DNA of 64,000 nt from Datura wrightii (GCA_035772735.1 JASDFA010000019.1:38773001-38837000); one strand, 5' to 3'; positions 9,334 through 22,032 are shown, counted from the stretch's first letter. The notes: a model not told the origin generated them from the letters alone. Numbers and translations: made by a program.

Positions 9334-10923
9334 TGTTGCAACCCGGCAGACGCGCAAGCGTACGCGGTTGTACAAAGAATAAAGTGTCCCTTAAAGATCC
9401 GGATGTCGAACCCATAGGGACTGGGCTTATTTCAGTGAATTATCAAGTTCAAGTGTTAAATTTAAACTTCACAAGTGTTGATTCTAGAAATTTCAAAAAA
9501 TTATAATTAAATTTAGGGGTGATCACAAAACAATCGAGAAATAATTCAAGAAGCAACCAGAGTTAATGCCTAATAATCATGTAATGCTACAATTTACAGT
9601 GGTTCGAGTATGAAAACTTCAGTTGTTATCTCACACAGTTAAAATGCAATGTTCATGATCTCTGGAGCCTCTAAACACGACAAACTAGTCTCGCACCTGC
9701 ATCGTTCAGCAGGGATGTGACGTCCTAATTCGTGAGCAATTTAACTATGTGGACGTAATTTACGGGGTTTGTGCCCTTGATTATGGACTTTCGTACCTCT
9801 AATCATTTAACCTAACTTAGTTTCACAACTATTTCTACGAGAAGTGATGTGACAATTCTAAGTCAGTGTCTAGCTCATCCCATTTTAGTAACCGAGCAAG
9901 GGAAATTAGGTATAATTTATATCCTAACTGCTAATCCTATCGTAAAGATAAGAACCTGCTCCCTACATTCTTGTGTTCTAGCATAGGGTTACTCTTTCGA
10001 GCTTTTACCTAAGCTTAACGCATTTATTTTTCATGGTGATCAAGCATAAAAATATTAATAATCAAGAATGCAAGACAAAACACCAACTAAAACTCAAACC
10101 AAAGATGAAAATTAAGCATTCACAATCATATCATATGGCCTCAACCCTAGAGGAAGGGTTCTACCCACTGATATTCGTACAAATACTCAAAAACATGATT
10201 CAAGTAGAGTACTTACAAGAATAGATAAAAGAAATGAAAATTAGCGACCCCTAGGTAGCGTTCTTCCTTTCTCCCTTCTCTCCTTTCCGTAGTTCTCAAG
10301 AAATTTCGTGATAAAATAATTTTTAGAGCTAAGTGTTTGATTTATACTAAATGGGAAATTACAATTTTTGACTGTGCATGGGACTGTTGCGTGCCACGCT
10401 GCGTATTGTGCAGTAGCAGCTCCGTGGCACCGAGGCATCACGCAGGTGCACTGGTACTTCGGCCTTGGCATGTGTTGGGCGAGGGTGTCGAGCGTGACAC
10501 GGGAGCCATCGCGCTGCTGGGCGGGCGTGGCATGCTTCTTGTCATGCGGAATGCCCATCGTGACACGGCGCTGTCGCACGTAGCTACTGCTTTGCCTGCC
10601 ATAGCGCGCACACACATAGGTGTAACATGGCGCTTGTCGCACAGGTCAGTCGGCGTGGCACGCTGGCTGTGCGACAACTTGCCCTTAATGCCCATTTCAT
10701 GCCATCTTCCTCCAAACTTCTCCCGAGCTTCATTTTTCCCCATATATCATCATAATTAGCCCCTCCTCGCACTTTTCACCTACAAAACAATGGGATAATC
10801 ATATTGGTTAGTATATGCACTTGAATATTCAAAATCACATGAGAATGTAATTAAATAAATTGACAAACACGACTAAACTAAGTTATAAAATAGCACTTGG
10901 GCACGTAATTATGCCCAAGATCA
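9334..10923 (-). repeat. E3 3' LTR (1590 bp)
   Basis: It matches 15453-17023 along its whole length, with scattered substitutions and small indels. On the minus strand it starts TGATCTTGGGCA at 10923 and ends GGGTTGCAACA at 9334. It has the terminal inverted repeat CTTGGGCA...TGCCCAAG (10896-10919), a GC-rich motif block (about 10368-10680) and a TATA box (about 10340). Confidence 0.95.
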
Positions 10924-10939
10924 CTACCCCACACTTAAA
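10924..10939 (-). other. E3 polypurine tract
   Basis: On the minus strand TTTAAGTGTGGGGTAG sits directly ahead of the 3' LTR start. It matches the E1 tract. Confidence 0.85.
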
Positions 10940-12811
10940 GCCTTGTTCGTCCACGAACAACTCTATTACATCTCATGCACAAGAAGACTCACACATAGTT
11001 AGTTGAAATAAGACAATTCAATCTATGGCTATAATGATTATTTTAGATAGCAAGTTAAAAATATAACATGCAAGATTTAACCATTAAAATCAAATATAAC
11101 TACGTAAAGACTTCCTAGCCTCAAGAATCAACTCTTAACCTCAACAAACTAATGCAAATTAACCAATCAAGGAATCCAACATGAATTTTATCCTTCATCA
11201 AACATATGCCCTCATAACAAGAGAGTTTCCCATTTTTTTTCACTCATTAGTTCTCAAATCATGACATATGTGGGTGTATGAATAAAAAATAAGCTTACTC
11301 TCACAAAGAATTCACACGCGACATGTATTGACCCATAATATTGCCCTTAGTGTTTTACTCTACTAATTTAGGAATGTTCAAAAGTAAGATCAAGTAGGAC
11401 TTAATGGGTTGTAATGTAAGCTAAGGATGGGTAGGTACTATTGTGGCCAGTAATAGTGACTATCTTCCCTAAGCGCTTTTAAAACATCACCTTGTCATTA
11501 CGAGTATCTATCCTTTTACTTCACCTTTATTATTTTTAACTCCATTTTTCTTCTTTATTTCCCTATTTCATTAGGCACACTTAAGCTATTAGTAAGGAGT
11601 ACTTAAGCAATTTTTTCGATCTTTTCATCTTTTACTCCTTACTAACTCTTATTCCTTTTTAAACTAATGCACCTCTAGCCTTTTCTTTAATTCCCATAAC
11701 TACTCTTTTCTTTCTTCTTCCAACTCCTCATTCCTTAACTCTCTTTTGCAATTTCACATAAGCGCTTAGGAGTTTTGGATCAAATTCAAGGCTATTGAAA
11801 AGAAGGGGTTAAGCTCATTTTGTGGCTAGCAAAGAATAGGCTAAAAGCTCAATGGGGCTAATTAGGATTAGACATTCAAGGTAGGTAAAGAAAAGGATAG
11901 AAATTAGGCTCATGCAAAGAATTGCCTAAATTATCTCCTACAATCAACATCCATCATTTCGCTGTGTATACACACCAGAAAAGTTCTAGACACTACATAA
12001 TAGCATGAAATATACAAAATCCTTACACTCACCGCACATGCTCAATTCAAGACAAATTCAGTAGACTTCTTAACTCAGCTAATCCCAAGAATGCAGAATT
12101 CAACTTTAAGCACATTGAGGCACATTCAAGAGCCTAGGTGTCTCAAACAGAGTTATACAACTGTTAAGCATGCTTCAAAATTAACAACACTTGCATCCCA
12201 CAATCATATATAGCACATAACAAGAGCATCAAGCCATCAATCAGCTAAGGGTTCAAAAACAAAAACCTATTGACTAATTTTCCCTCAAGACGGTCGTCAT
12301 TCATCCATCGTCGGGAAAAGACCCTAACTATGACTAAAAACAGCTATGTCCAGACAAAGAAGAATTTTATTCATCGGTTCAAAGTGCCCCCCATCGGAAA
12401 AGAACCGAAAATAAAAATCAACGGGTGGTGAATTATGCTCAACTCAAGTTTTTCATCAAACAATAACGTACCAAGCACTAATTTCACCCGAATTCATTAA
12501 GCACAAAATTTTGAAATTTCCCTCAACTCACAATTAAAATATGCTAAGTTCCCAAAGCATTTATTAAGAATACTTCAAGAGTGAGAAATACTCCTTGAGG
12601 CCTCTAGGCCTAGCAAACAACATGTTTTCCTTCATTTTTTCACAGGTGGGTTATTGACCTCACATTCATCCTCTTTCCATGCTCCTTAGCTTCCTCTTCT
12701 AAGGGTACTCAGACTTCCCCTTAATCTGTGCTTAAATCACCACATCAACAACAAAAAGTGAAAATAAACCAAATCAAAACAAAAGGAAAATAAAGTTGTA
12801 CCTGAGGTACC
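10940..12811 (-). other. E3 non-coding 3' region
   Basis: No gene is visible in about 1.9 kb. Parts match the 3' region of E1 (for example GATGAATGACGACCGTCTTGAGGG, read on the minus strand near 12310-12285, against 5027-5053 of E1). In E1, ORF2 and its leader lie between the hairpin and this shared part; in E3 they are absent. Confidence 0.7.
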
Positions 12812-12829
12812 CTTGGGTTGCCTCCTAAG
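12812..12829 (-). other. E3 conserved hairpin after gag-protease (loop AGGCAA)
   Basis: Minus strand CTTAGG-AGGCAA-CCCAAG, with one mismatched pair in the stem. It starts 43 nt after the protease stop that ends at 12873, close to the spacing in E1 and E6. Confidence 0.7.
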
Positions 12830-12872
12830 TAGCGCCTGATTTTACGTTGCGGCACGGCATGGACTATCCTTC

Positions 12873-13700
12873 TCAGGACATCCTCAAACTAGTGTTCCCT
12901 CTTGAGAACCATCTTCTTCTTCTTTTATTTTTCGAGGGAATAGCCTCTACTCTGTCCCTCTCTTCTTCCAACTTCTTCTTTAACTTAAGCCCTCCATTAG
13001 ATTTGGGCTGAAATATGATCATCTCTTGTGGCCGTGGACCTATGGAATCTACCACTACACACTTAGCCTCTGACAATACACTGACCTTACAATAGTCTCT
13101 GTAGTGTGTAGGTGGGTTGATCTCTTGGTAAAATCTGAAGAGCTGTTCTTCATCATCGACCCTCATTTTAAGGGTCCCTGCTCTTACATTTATAATTGCT
13201 CCTCCAATGGACAAGAATGGTCATCCCAAGATCAGGGGTACCTTATCATCAACTTTAAAGTCAAGAATGATGAAATCAGCAGGTATAATGAACTTACCCA
13301 CTTTGGTGAGAAGATCTTCAATTATTCCATATGGTGCCACTCGGGACTTGTTGCCAGCTACAACATCACTCGTGTTGGCCTCGACTGACCCAACCCCAAG
13401 TTGTTAAGCAAAGGTAGGGGCATTAGATTTAATGCTGCCCCTAAGTCACAGAGAGCTCTTATCACTTCAACTTCACCAATTTGTATGGGGAGGGTAAAAC
13501 TCCCTGGGTCTTTGAGCTTTCTCGACATCTTGCTCATTACCCTGTAGCTGCACTCCTCAGTCAGTTCCACCGTTTGAACATCCACCAACATAACTTTGTT
13601 GGCCACCACATCTTTTAAGTACTTAGCGTACTTTGTCATTCCCTGCAAAACATCAAGTAAGGGCAGATTTATGTGAAGTTCTTTGAAAATATCATATCCT
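12873..13700 (-). pseudogene. E3 aspartic-protease region, frameshifted
   Basis: From 13648 the minus strand reads QGMTKYAKYLKDVVANKVML, then LKDPGSFTLPIQIGEVEV and CDLGAALNLMP, with the DLG form of the active site as in E1. A shift near 13360-13210 breaks the frame; the last part has GTLKMRVDDEEQLFRF and ends with a basic tail (KNKRRRRW) at 12873. Reverse transcriptase does not follow. Confidence 0.8.
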
Positions 13701-15240
13701 CCTTGCTCTTCTTGAGCCTTTGCGGGAATGGTGGTGGTGGTCTCTGTGTTGGATGCAGTGATGACTGTGCATTGTGTTGCACAACACTCTAATTATCTCC
13801 CTTGTTGGTAGACAAACCCTGTCTGACCAGCTCTGGCTGCACCTCATTTCTCTTTTATTTAGGTGGTGCATTAGCCAATTGATTGCCACTCCTCAGACTG
13901 ATGACATTGACCTGTCTAGGGGTTTGTATCTATGTCACTTGGTAACCCTCCCTGTGGTCTGGTGTGTTGCGCAACTGCTAATTGACCTATCTGCTTCTTT
14001 AGATTGCGGGTGACCAACTGCTAATTTTTCAAATCTGAAGCCATCCGTGCCTGATTTTCTGCTAATTAGGTTTGAGTAGCCATAATCTTTTGCAACATCT
14101 CCTCAATGTTTCTGCTGCTCGACTGGCCACCGTTCTACCTGTTCTATTGCTGATATTGCTGCTGCTGAGGTTACTGGTAGCTCTGACTCTTATTGCCACC
14201 CCAAGAAAAACTTGGGTGACTCTGCCAACTCTTGTTGTAGGTGTTCCCATAATTTTGATTGTTTCTCTGAACATTCCCGAAAAAATCGACAGATTCTGAA
14301 TTTGCCCCGCAAGATTTTGCATTGTGCCCATTGTTACCACAAATTTCACACCAACTGGGAGCCTACTTAATTGCATTCACCTATCCTCGCGGTTGGTTCA
14401 TACTCCGTTTGTTGAATTGAGTCATCATCTGATGTTAAAATGATGCTAGCTGTGCCGCCAAGGCATTGACACTATCCACCTCTATAAGCACTGCTTCTCT
14501 CTTTCTTGCCCCTCTCGATGATTTACTGTGCCACTCTGGATTTCCTTGAGTAATCCTGTTCAACAGAGTGTACAACTCATTATAAGTCTTCTACAATGCT
14601 TGCCCACCCGATGCAGAGTCTAGTAAGGTTTTGGTGTGTAGGTCTAGACTCTCCACAAAGGTATGAGCTAACACCTCATTGGACTTCTAGTGATGGAGGA
14701 AGTCTTTCAACAGTGACTTGAATCTTTCCCAAGCCAAATATAAGTTCTCCTCTGGCCTCTGCTTGAAGCTTAATATCTCACTTTTGAGCTTGGGAGTCTT
14801 GCCTGAAGGGAAGAATCTGATGAGGAACTTCCTTGCTAGGTCATTCCAAGAAGTAATGGAGTTTGGTGGCTCAGCCTTCAACCACCTCTTTGCTTCTCCC
14901 AACAATGAAAATGGGAAGAGTGTGAGTCGAACATAATCAGTTGACACTCCGATGGGGACAAAAGTGTCACTAATCTCCAGGAAATTCTGTAAGTGCTGCT
15001 ATGGGTCCTCATGACTCATTCCAGTGAAGTGGACACTAGAATGTAACAGCTGCACCATGTTCTATTTAAGCTCAAAGTTCCCTCTAGGCTCTGGTTTTTA
15101 GATACTGGAATCATATTCGTCGCTAGTGGGATTGTCACTTCGTGAACTGGTCCAGCTGCTCTTTGATTAGGTAACAACTCTGCTTCCCCCACTGGTGGAT
15201 GTTGTTGCAACTACTTTGTAACCTTTTCAACTTTTGCTCT
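13701..15240 (-). pseudogene. gag: E3 gag, many stops
   Basis: The minus-strand frame has SHEDP near 15020, then FLEISDTFVPIGVSTDY and LLGEAKRWLKAEPPNSITSW (14947-14850), then RFFPSGKTPKLKSEI and LYLAWERFKSLL. The second half has YNELYTLLNRI and the complete CCHC knuckle CEICGNNGHNAKSC at about 14320-14357, followed by a Gln-rich stretch and a coiled-coil-like segment. At least six in-frame stops and a shift near 15040 break it. The start codon is not clear. Confidence 0.8.
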
Positions 15241-15429
15241 AGAGCTTCCCTCCTGAGCAAATGCAGTTTGTTGTCAGGTTCCAACAAAGGTTACACCAAC
15301 TCTCTATTCCTTGCCAGTTTTGCAAGGACAACCTGTTACCTGCAATATAGCAGACTAACACCAAGTTTTTCAACTCTTAAGGAAATTAAAATCTCACAAA
15401 ATTAGAAAAATTCATTAAACTTCGCCAAT

Positions 15430-15446
15430 CCCCAACAACGGCATCA
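15430..15446 (-). other. E3 primer-binding site, Asp-tRNA type
   Basis: Minus strand TGATGCCGTTGTTGGGG lies 6 bases inside the 5' LTR. It is a mutated form of TGGCGCCGTTGCCGGGG, the complement of the plant Asp tRNA 3' end. The differences are mostly transitions. Confidence 0.75.
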
Positions 15447-15452
15447 AAAACT

Positions 15453-17023
15453 TGTTGTACCCCGGCACATGCGCAAGCGTACGCGGTCGTATAAGTAATA
15501 AAATGACCCTTAAAGAGCCGGATGTCAAACCCACAGGGAATGGATTTATTTCAGCGAATTATCAAGTTCAAGTGTTAAATTAAAATTCACAAGTGTTGAT
15601 TCTATAAATTTCAGAAAATTATAATTAAATTTAGGGGTGATCACAAAACAATCGAGAAATAATTCAAGAAGCAACTAGAGTTAAGGCTTAATAATCATGC
15701 AATGCTACAATTCACAGTGGTTCGAGTATGAAAACTTCAGTTGTTGTCTCACATAGTTAAAATGTGATGTTCATGGTCTCTCAAGCCTCTAAACACGACA
15801 AACTAGTCTCACACCTACATCGTTCAGCGGGGATGTGACGTCCTAATTCGTGAGCAATTTAACTACGTGGACGTAGTTTACGGGGTTTGTGCCCTTGATT
15901 ATGGACTTTTGTACCTCTAATCATTTAACCTAACTTAGCTTCACAACTACTTCTATTAGTGGTGATGTGAAAATTCTAAGTCGGTGTCTAGCTCATCCCG
16001 TTTTAGTAATCGAGCAAGGCAAATTAGGTATAATTTCTATCCTAACTGCTAATCCTATCGTAAAGATAAGAACTTGCTCCCTACATTCTTGTGTTCTAGC
16101 CTAGGGTTGCTCTTTCGAGCTTTTACCTAAGCTTAACGCGTTTATTTTCATGGTGATCAAGCATAAAAACATTAATAATCAAGAATTCAAGACAGAACAA
16201 CAACTAAAACTCAAACCAAAGATGAAAATTAAGCATTCACAATCATATCATGTGGCCTCAACCCTAGAGGAAGGGTTTTAGCCACTCATGTTCGTACAAA
16301 TACTCAAACACATGATTCAAGTAGAGTACTTACAAGAATAGATAAAAGAGAATGAAAATTAGGGACTCCTAGGTAGTGTTCTTCCTTTCTCCCTTCGCTC
16401 CTTTCAGTTGTTCTCAAGAAATTTCGTGATAAAATAATTTTTGGAGCGAAGTGTTTGATTTATACTAAGTGGGAAATTACATTTTTTGACCGAGCATGGG
16501 ATTGCTCCGTGCCAGGCTGACTATCGAGCAGTAGTAGCTCCGTGGTACAGAAGCATCACACAGGTGCACTGGAACTTCGGCCTTGGCATGTGTTGGCTAG
16601 GGCGTCGGGCGTGACACAGGAGCCATCGGGCTGCTGGGCGGTCATGGCATGCTTCTTGTCGCGCGGAATGCCCAGCGTGGCACGACGTTGTCGCACGCAG
16701 CTACTGCTTTGCCTGCCCTCGCGCGCACACGCATAGTCGTGCAGGTCAGCCGGCGTGGCACGCTGGCTGTGCGACTACTTGCCCTTCATGCCCATTTCAT
16801 GCCATCTTCCTCCAAACTTCTTCCGAGCTTCATTTTTTCCCATATATCATCATAATTAGCCCCTCCTTGCATTTTTCACCTACAAAACAATGGGCTAATC
16901 ATATTGGTTAGTATATGCACTTGAATATTCAAGATCACATGAGAATGTAATTAATTAAATTGACAAACATGACTAAACTAAGTTATAAAATAACACTTGG
17001 GCATGTAATTATGCCCAAGATCA
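15453..17023 (-). repeat. E3 5' LTR (1571 bp)
   Basis: It pairs with 9334-10923. The inner end TGTTGTACCCCGGCACATG faces the primer site; the outer end carries the inverted repeat CTTGGGCA...TGCCCAAG (16996-17019). The GC-rich block is at about 16490-16790. The second AACCA target copy follows at 17024-17028. Confidence 0.95.
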
Positions 17024-18440
17024 AACCACTAAATTTGACCTTCTTCTGGGTCAACTTAGTCAACGGTGCTGCAATGGATGAAAATTCCTCTATGAATTTC
17101 CTGTATTAGCAAGATAAATCCAAAAAGATCCTAATATCCGAAGGGATAACTAGTCTAGGCCAATTCTTCACCGTCTTTAGCTTTTGAAAGTCCACCTGCA
17201 CATCCTCACTAGACACCACATGGCCCAAATATGCTACTGAGTTCAGCCAAAACTCACACTTACTGAACTAAGCGAATAGTTGACGATCCTTGAGGTTCTG
17301 TAACACAATCCTCAAATGAGCGACATGCTCCTCCTTGCTTTAAAAGTATATGAGAATATCATCTATGAAATCAATCATGAACATATCCAAATACTTCTTG
17401 AACAGCCTGTTCATTAAATCCATAAAAGCTGCAGGAGCATTCGTTAGTCCAAAAGACATAACTACAAACTCATAGTGACTATACCGAGTCCTGATGGTTG
17501 TCTTCAGGATGTTACGCTCTCTAACTCTAAGCTGATGATAGCCGAATTTACGGTCTATCTTTGAGAAGTATTTATCACCCTAAAGCTGGTCAAACAAGTC
17601 ATCAATATTGGGGAGGGGATACTTATTCTTGATCGTGGCCTTGTTCAACTGCTGATAATCAATGCACATTCTAAGGGAACCATCCTTCTTTCGAACAAAT
17701 AGAATTGGATCACCCCATAGGGATTTACCAGGCCTGATGAAGCCCTTACCTAGGAGATCCTTCAATTGCTCTTTCAACTCCTTTAGCTCAACTGGAGCCT
17801 TCAGTAAGGAGGAATAGATATACGCTGCTTATCAGGGAGAAGGTCAAAATCAAAGTCAATCTTCCGCTCGGGAGGGACCCCTGGCAGATCATCTGGAAAT
17901 ACCTCTGCATACTCATATACTATAGGAACTAACTAAAGAGTCGGGGTCTCGGACGTAACATCCTTAACCTGAACTAAATGGTACACACAACCCTTAGAGA
18001 TCATCTTCGTGGCCTTGAAATAGAAAACAAAATGACATACAAGCACAACTGAACTAGCCTTCCACTCTAGAACTGGTTCACCCGAAAATTGAAACTCTAC
18101 TATACGGGTTCTACAATGGACTAAGGCATAACAGGCTTTTAGCTAATCCATGTCGAAGATAAAATCAAAATTGGTCATGTATAGGTCGATTGACGTGAAT
18201 TTTTGAAGGACTGTGACAGGGAAATTTCTATACACCCATCAAGCTAAAACTGACTTACATATGGGAGTAGAGACTGAGAAGGGTTCTGATAGAATTTCGG
18301 GAATGACCCTAAAACTAAAAGCAACATAAGAAGTCATAAAAGATAAGGTAGTCCCTGGATCTAACAATGCATACATATCAAGATGGAATACTCGTAACAT
18401 ACCAGTGACCACATTGGGAGAGGCCTCCTACTCTTGATTA
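17024..18440 (-). pseudogene. pol: E2 reverse transcriptase and protease, 5' part of pol
   Basis: On the minus strand the protease comes first, at about 18420-17990, with the active-site block ALLDPGTTL (about 18370) and a block like MTNFDFIFDMD (about 18160). Reverse transcriptase follows: MKEQLKDLLGKGFIRPGKS (17777), FVRKKDGSLRMCIDYQQLNK, YPLPNIDDLFDQL, and the catalytic FIDD at about 17358-17369. It ends at KKVKF, where E3 is inserted; the reading resumes at 9333. Several stops are present (for example near 17580 and 17820), so it is not functional although the catalytic residues remain. Confidence 0.8.
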
Positions 18441-19650
18441 GAAGATAGTGGATATAATCTATTCTGGCATTGGCTGCCACCTGCACTAAATAAGGCATCC
18501 TGCTGAGGTGGGCGAGCTGCTGGGGTTGCTGAAGTAGTAGCTATGGCATGACCTCTACAATCGCCTGCCTAGACAAAGGACAGTCCTTACACATATGCCC
18601 GGGCTTCCCACACCCGAAGCAAACATTCATACCAACCATGCACTCGCCAGGGTGTCTGCTGCTGCACTTCCTACAAGCCGAAAAGGTAAGCTCCCTTGAC
18701 ATACACCTCTGGCCCCTAAAGCCTGATGCTCTGCCTCTCTAATCTCCTGTTGGTCTGGATGGAACACTAACTGCTGATGGAGTTGGGGCTAACGGTCTCT
18801 GGTAGGACTGATGGCGATGTCCACTACCGAACCTCTACTGGAACTGCCCATAACTCCCTGTCCTGGGCCTCTTAGCCTCTCTCTTCTTCTCTATCATCTG
18901 CTCTGCCTCTATGTACTGGGCATATATGACCAACTTAGAGAAATCTAGATCACTATTTAGCATGGCGGTCCTGCTCTCCTTAACCAGCGAACCTGCTACT
19001 CCATTCACAAACTTGCTCATACAAGCCCTCTGATCTGCAACCATCTTCAGTGCATATTTATTCAACCGGGTAAACTCCAAGCCATACTCTTGGACTGTAC
19101 TGTGGTTCTTCTTCAAGTTGACGAACTCTTCCCCCTTTGCCTCCCTCAACTCTCTAGGGAAGAACCTGTCCAAGAAGGCAGTCATGAACTTATCCCAACT
19201 CACGGGGACTGCCCCAAGTCTCTTGCTATCCTTCCACTGGTGAAACCATATGTAAGCAACCCCCTTTAGCTAATAAGAGGCTAAGTCTGCACTTTCCTTT
19301 CTCATCAACCCCATAATCATGGTGATCTTCCACACCTCCTCGATAAACTCATGCGGGTCCTCATCCACATTCGACTCCAGAAACTAAGGTGAGTTCACCC
19401 TGAGAAAGTCTTGCACCCTTGTTGCTGCTGCATTCCCATTCTGGGGAACATGGGCAACTGCCTGCTGGTTGGCCTAAACGGTCATGGCCTATGCCAACAT
19501 CTGAAATGCCACTCTGAACTCAGCGTGAGTGACCTGCTCTGGCAAAGTATCTGCTGGTGCTGGCGGGGCTTGTTGATGCCCATCTCCATTGCCATTATTA
19601 TGGCCATTTCCGTTACCGTTTCTTCTACCATTAACTCCGCATGGAGGCAT
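18441..19650 (-). pseudogene. gag: E2 gag with two zinc knuckles
   Basis: The start is taken at ATG 19650 (minus), reading MPPCGVNGRRNGNGNGHNNG, 193 nt after the primer site. The gag domain has SWDKFMTAFLDRFFPRELRE (19203) and YGLEFTRLNKYA. The nucleocapsid part has a Pro/Gly-rich linker, CRKCSSRHPGEC (about 18640-18680) and CFGCGKPGHMCKDC (about 18580-18625). Stops near 19470 and 19280 break the frame. The stretch 19651-19842 is leader with no gene. Confidence 0.8.
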
Positions 19651-19842
19651 ATTTCTACAAGCGCGTATAGCACGAATTAGAGGAATAGAGAGGTACTTCA
19701 TCGCATGACATAGATCACTAAAGAAGGGAAATTTCCTAAAATGTATTGTAACCTCTTCCCCATAAGTGTGGCGCGCTTCACATCCATACAGAAGACTCTA
19801 CTTAACGTGGCTTTTAGACACCCTAGGATACTCTAAACCCTT

Positions 19843-19855
19843 GGCTCTGATACCA
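19843..19855 (-). other. E2 primer-binding site, initiator-Met tRNA type
   Basis: Minus strand TGGTATCAGAGCC, an exact complement of the usual plant initiator Met tRNA 3' end, 4 bases inside the 5' LTR. Confidence 0.9.
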
Positions 19856-19859
19856 AGTT

Positions 19860-22032
19860 TGTCATGACCTAAGCTGGGACCCCGGATTGAGACATGGGAC
19901 TTAGCACCATGGGTGGCTCCAAGTCAACACTTGGCATGTACATAGTAACTCAAGAGCAGAAATTAAAGAGGAAACTTAAAACAACATGAACATGTAAAAG
20001 TCTAAAAAATAACACAGGCCAAAACATAGTCAATACTTGACAAGTTAAATCATCTACATAATGTTTGAAAAGCCTCTAAAACATCTCATGAGCTGATAGG
20101 ACAGCTTCCCCAACTAGCTCGCTAGAATCTGACAACTGAAGGACCACACAAAGCAAAACTACTAACTGTCCTCGAAAAATAAGGACTCACACAAAACAAG
20201 GACTAAACTGGACTGAAGCGAAAGCTGATATCGATGATACTAAGTTGGACCACCCGAACTTATATCATGAAATGATATAGCATAAAGTATGCGGTCATTA
20301 CTTAAAATGTATTGAGTATGTAAGAAAAGTAAAAAATTCTTAATAAATCATAAGATAATGAGAGTAAGGGCTGCATGTTGAAAACTGTATTTGAGGCATA
20401 CATAATCATAAGCGGGTTACCATAACCGAACATAGTGACCCAAAATTTAGAAATAGAAATCATATGACTTGTCATAGCTGAAATCGTAAGTAAAATCTCA
20501 TAACTGATTATTGGGTCAAATCTGCTGTAAACATACTATCATAATATATGAACATAAATATCTGAAAGCATGAGGAACAATGGGAGACTCGTCATAACTG
20601 ACAACCACAACGTATGAGCGCATGATGATCCCAAGGCTTGCCCACGTGGAGGAGAGGAGAGCCACCCTAAGCCTTGTTAGGGCGAAGGACGAGTAAGGTG
20701 TGATATCACGGTGTGCCCTCGGTTGGAGGAAGCACTCTCTTGAGAGGTCTCAAATATATACCTATGTTGGCGCGTAGTTTATGAGATCGGAGAACCTCGG
20801 AACCCCTATCCTACTCGGTGCTAGACACTACTCCCAAAACATACATAGTGCTCATATAATCATATTCTCAAAATGATAGCTTAAATCAGAACATTGGGAG
20901 TCTTGATTCCAAATCATATCATAAACTACATTGGGAGTCTTGACTCCAAATCATATCATAAACTGATCTTATAAGCCTTGGCTAAATCATGATGAAACAT
21001 GCTTAACTTTACACGGGCTTGCCCAAATCATGATATTTTACATACTTAAAATAGGCTTCATAATTTAAAATCATGAAATCATAAGTTTAAGAATTCATAG
21101 ATATTCATGCATACTTGATAACTCATCATACTTGAAATCATGGGCTCATAAGCTTGATCTTCATAAAACATGCATGATAGGGAATAGTTTATAAAAACTT
21201 GAAAACGTGAATTTATAATCAAATTGAGTATAAAATCTGCCCATTAGACTGAAAACATACTTGAGATCATGAGGGGATTAGACCCATAAACATATCATAG
21301 GTAATATCATAAAATTGGGTTAAAACCTTAGCAATCAATTCACTTGATTAGAAACTTGAATTCATGATTTGACAAGATGCTTGGGCATGAGGGTGGAAAA
21401 AGACCCTCATGCATAGCCCTATATGCCTGGGTAAACTGATCTTCAAACTAGCCTTGAAAGCCTAAGAGAATTGAGGAAGAAATTAGGGAGAATTCTAGCT
21501 TGATCTTGAAGGGGAATCTCAATATCTTGCATGCATGGGCGTCTAATGGTGTATAATAGACTAAAACCTCTTGAAACACTCCTTTCAAGGCTTAAGATGA
21601 TTAGAAATTATGAAAATGCCCTTAATGATTCATCCGAAAAAAGGGTCACTACTAGTCACTACGACTCGTACCACTAACCTACAACTCAAAGTTTCCTCCT
21701 GTGGCTAGCCAGTACATTTTTTTTCAATTCTTTGATTATTTCCATGAACGCCTACCACGACCATCGTACAATCACACGTATAACTAGAACCTAGCAACTT
21801 AGTAGCATGCTACGACTCCATGACCGCAAGTCGTACCACCAAACCACGACTTATGGTGTGGACTCGTGGTCTGGGGGATGAGCCTATGAACTTTACCACG
21901 GGTCTTTCTATGACCCAATACCAGCTAACCACAGCCCATACCAGCCAGTCGTACTAAGAGAAAATTGCAGACTCTCCTATTGAACATATTCGACTTCTCG
22001 AACCTAGTCTGAGGAAACTTTGGGATGTTACA
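19860..22032 (-). repeat. E2 5' LTR (2173 bp)
   Basis: On the minus strand it starts TGTAACATCCCAAAG at 22032 and ends GGTCATGACA at 19860, next to the primer site. Diverged units of a CGACTCGTGG-like palindromic motif cluster in the U3 end (about 21640-21960). The outer end abuts E4 pol. Confidence 0.9.

Larger units (their letters stand above)
9334..17023 (-). mobile_element. E3: complete Athila/Tat-like non-autonomous LTR element, 7690 bp
   Basis: Both LTRs, primer site, polypurine tract and exact 5-bp target duplications (AACCA) are present. The minus-strand order is 5' LTR, Asp-type primer site, gag, protease, AGGCAA hairpin, a non-coding 3' region, polypurine tract, 3' LTR. There is no reverse transcriptase, integrase or ORF2. 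It sits inside E2 pol and splits the conserved KKVKFQWS-like block, so E2 was already present when it landed. Confidence 0.95.
7872..22032 (-). mobile_element. E2: chromovirus-like Ty3/gypsy element, interrupted by E1 and E3
   Basis: Reading on the minus strand: 5' LTR 19860-22032, primer site, gag, protease and reverse transcriptase down to 17029; then E3; then the rest of pol down to 7872, where E1 interrupts the integrase. The 3' end and 3' LTR must lie left of the window. The outer right flank TCAAC (22033-22037) is the candidate target duplication in E4. Assignment to the chromodomain (Tekay/Del-like) group is by likeness to E5, whose chromodomain is visible. Confidence 0.85.

Noticed and set aside
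10337..10759. 140-codon plus-strand frame
   Set aside because: It lies in the GC-rich U3 block of the E3 3' LTR, on the strand opposite to the element. The counterpart in the other LTR (16542-16855) is not conserved as a frame.
20000..21900. Possible host gene between E2 and E4
   Set aside because: The interval is the E2 5' LTR, bounded by the primer site and the E4 junction, with no coding frame.
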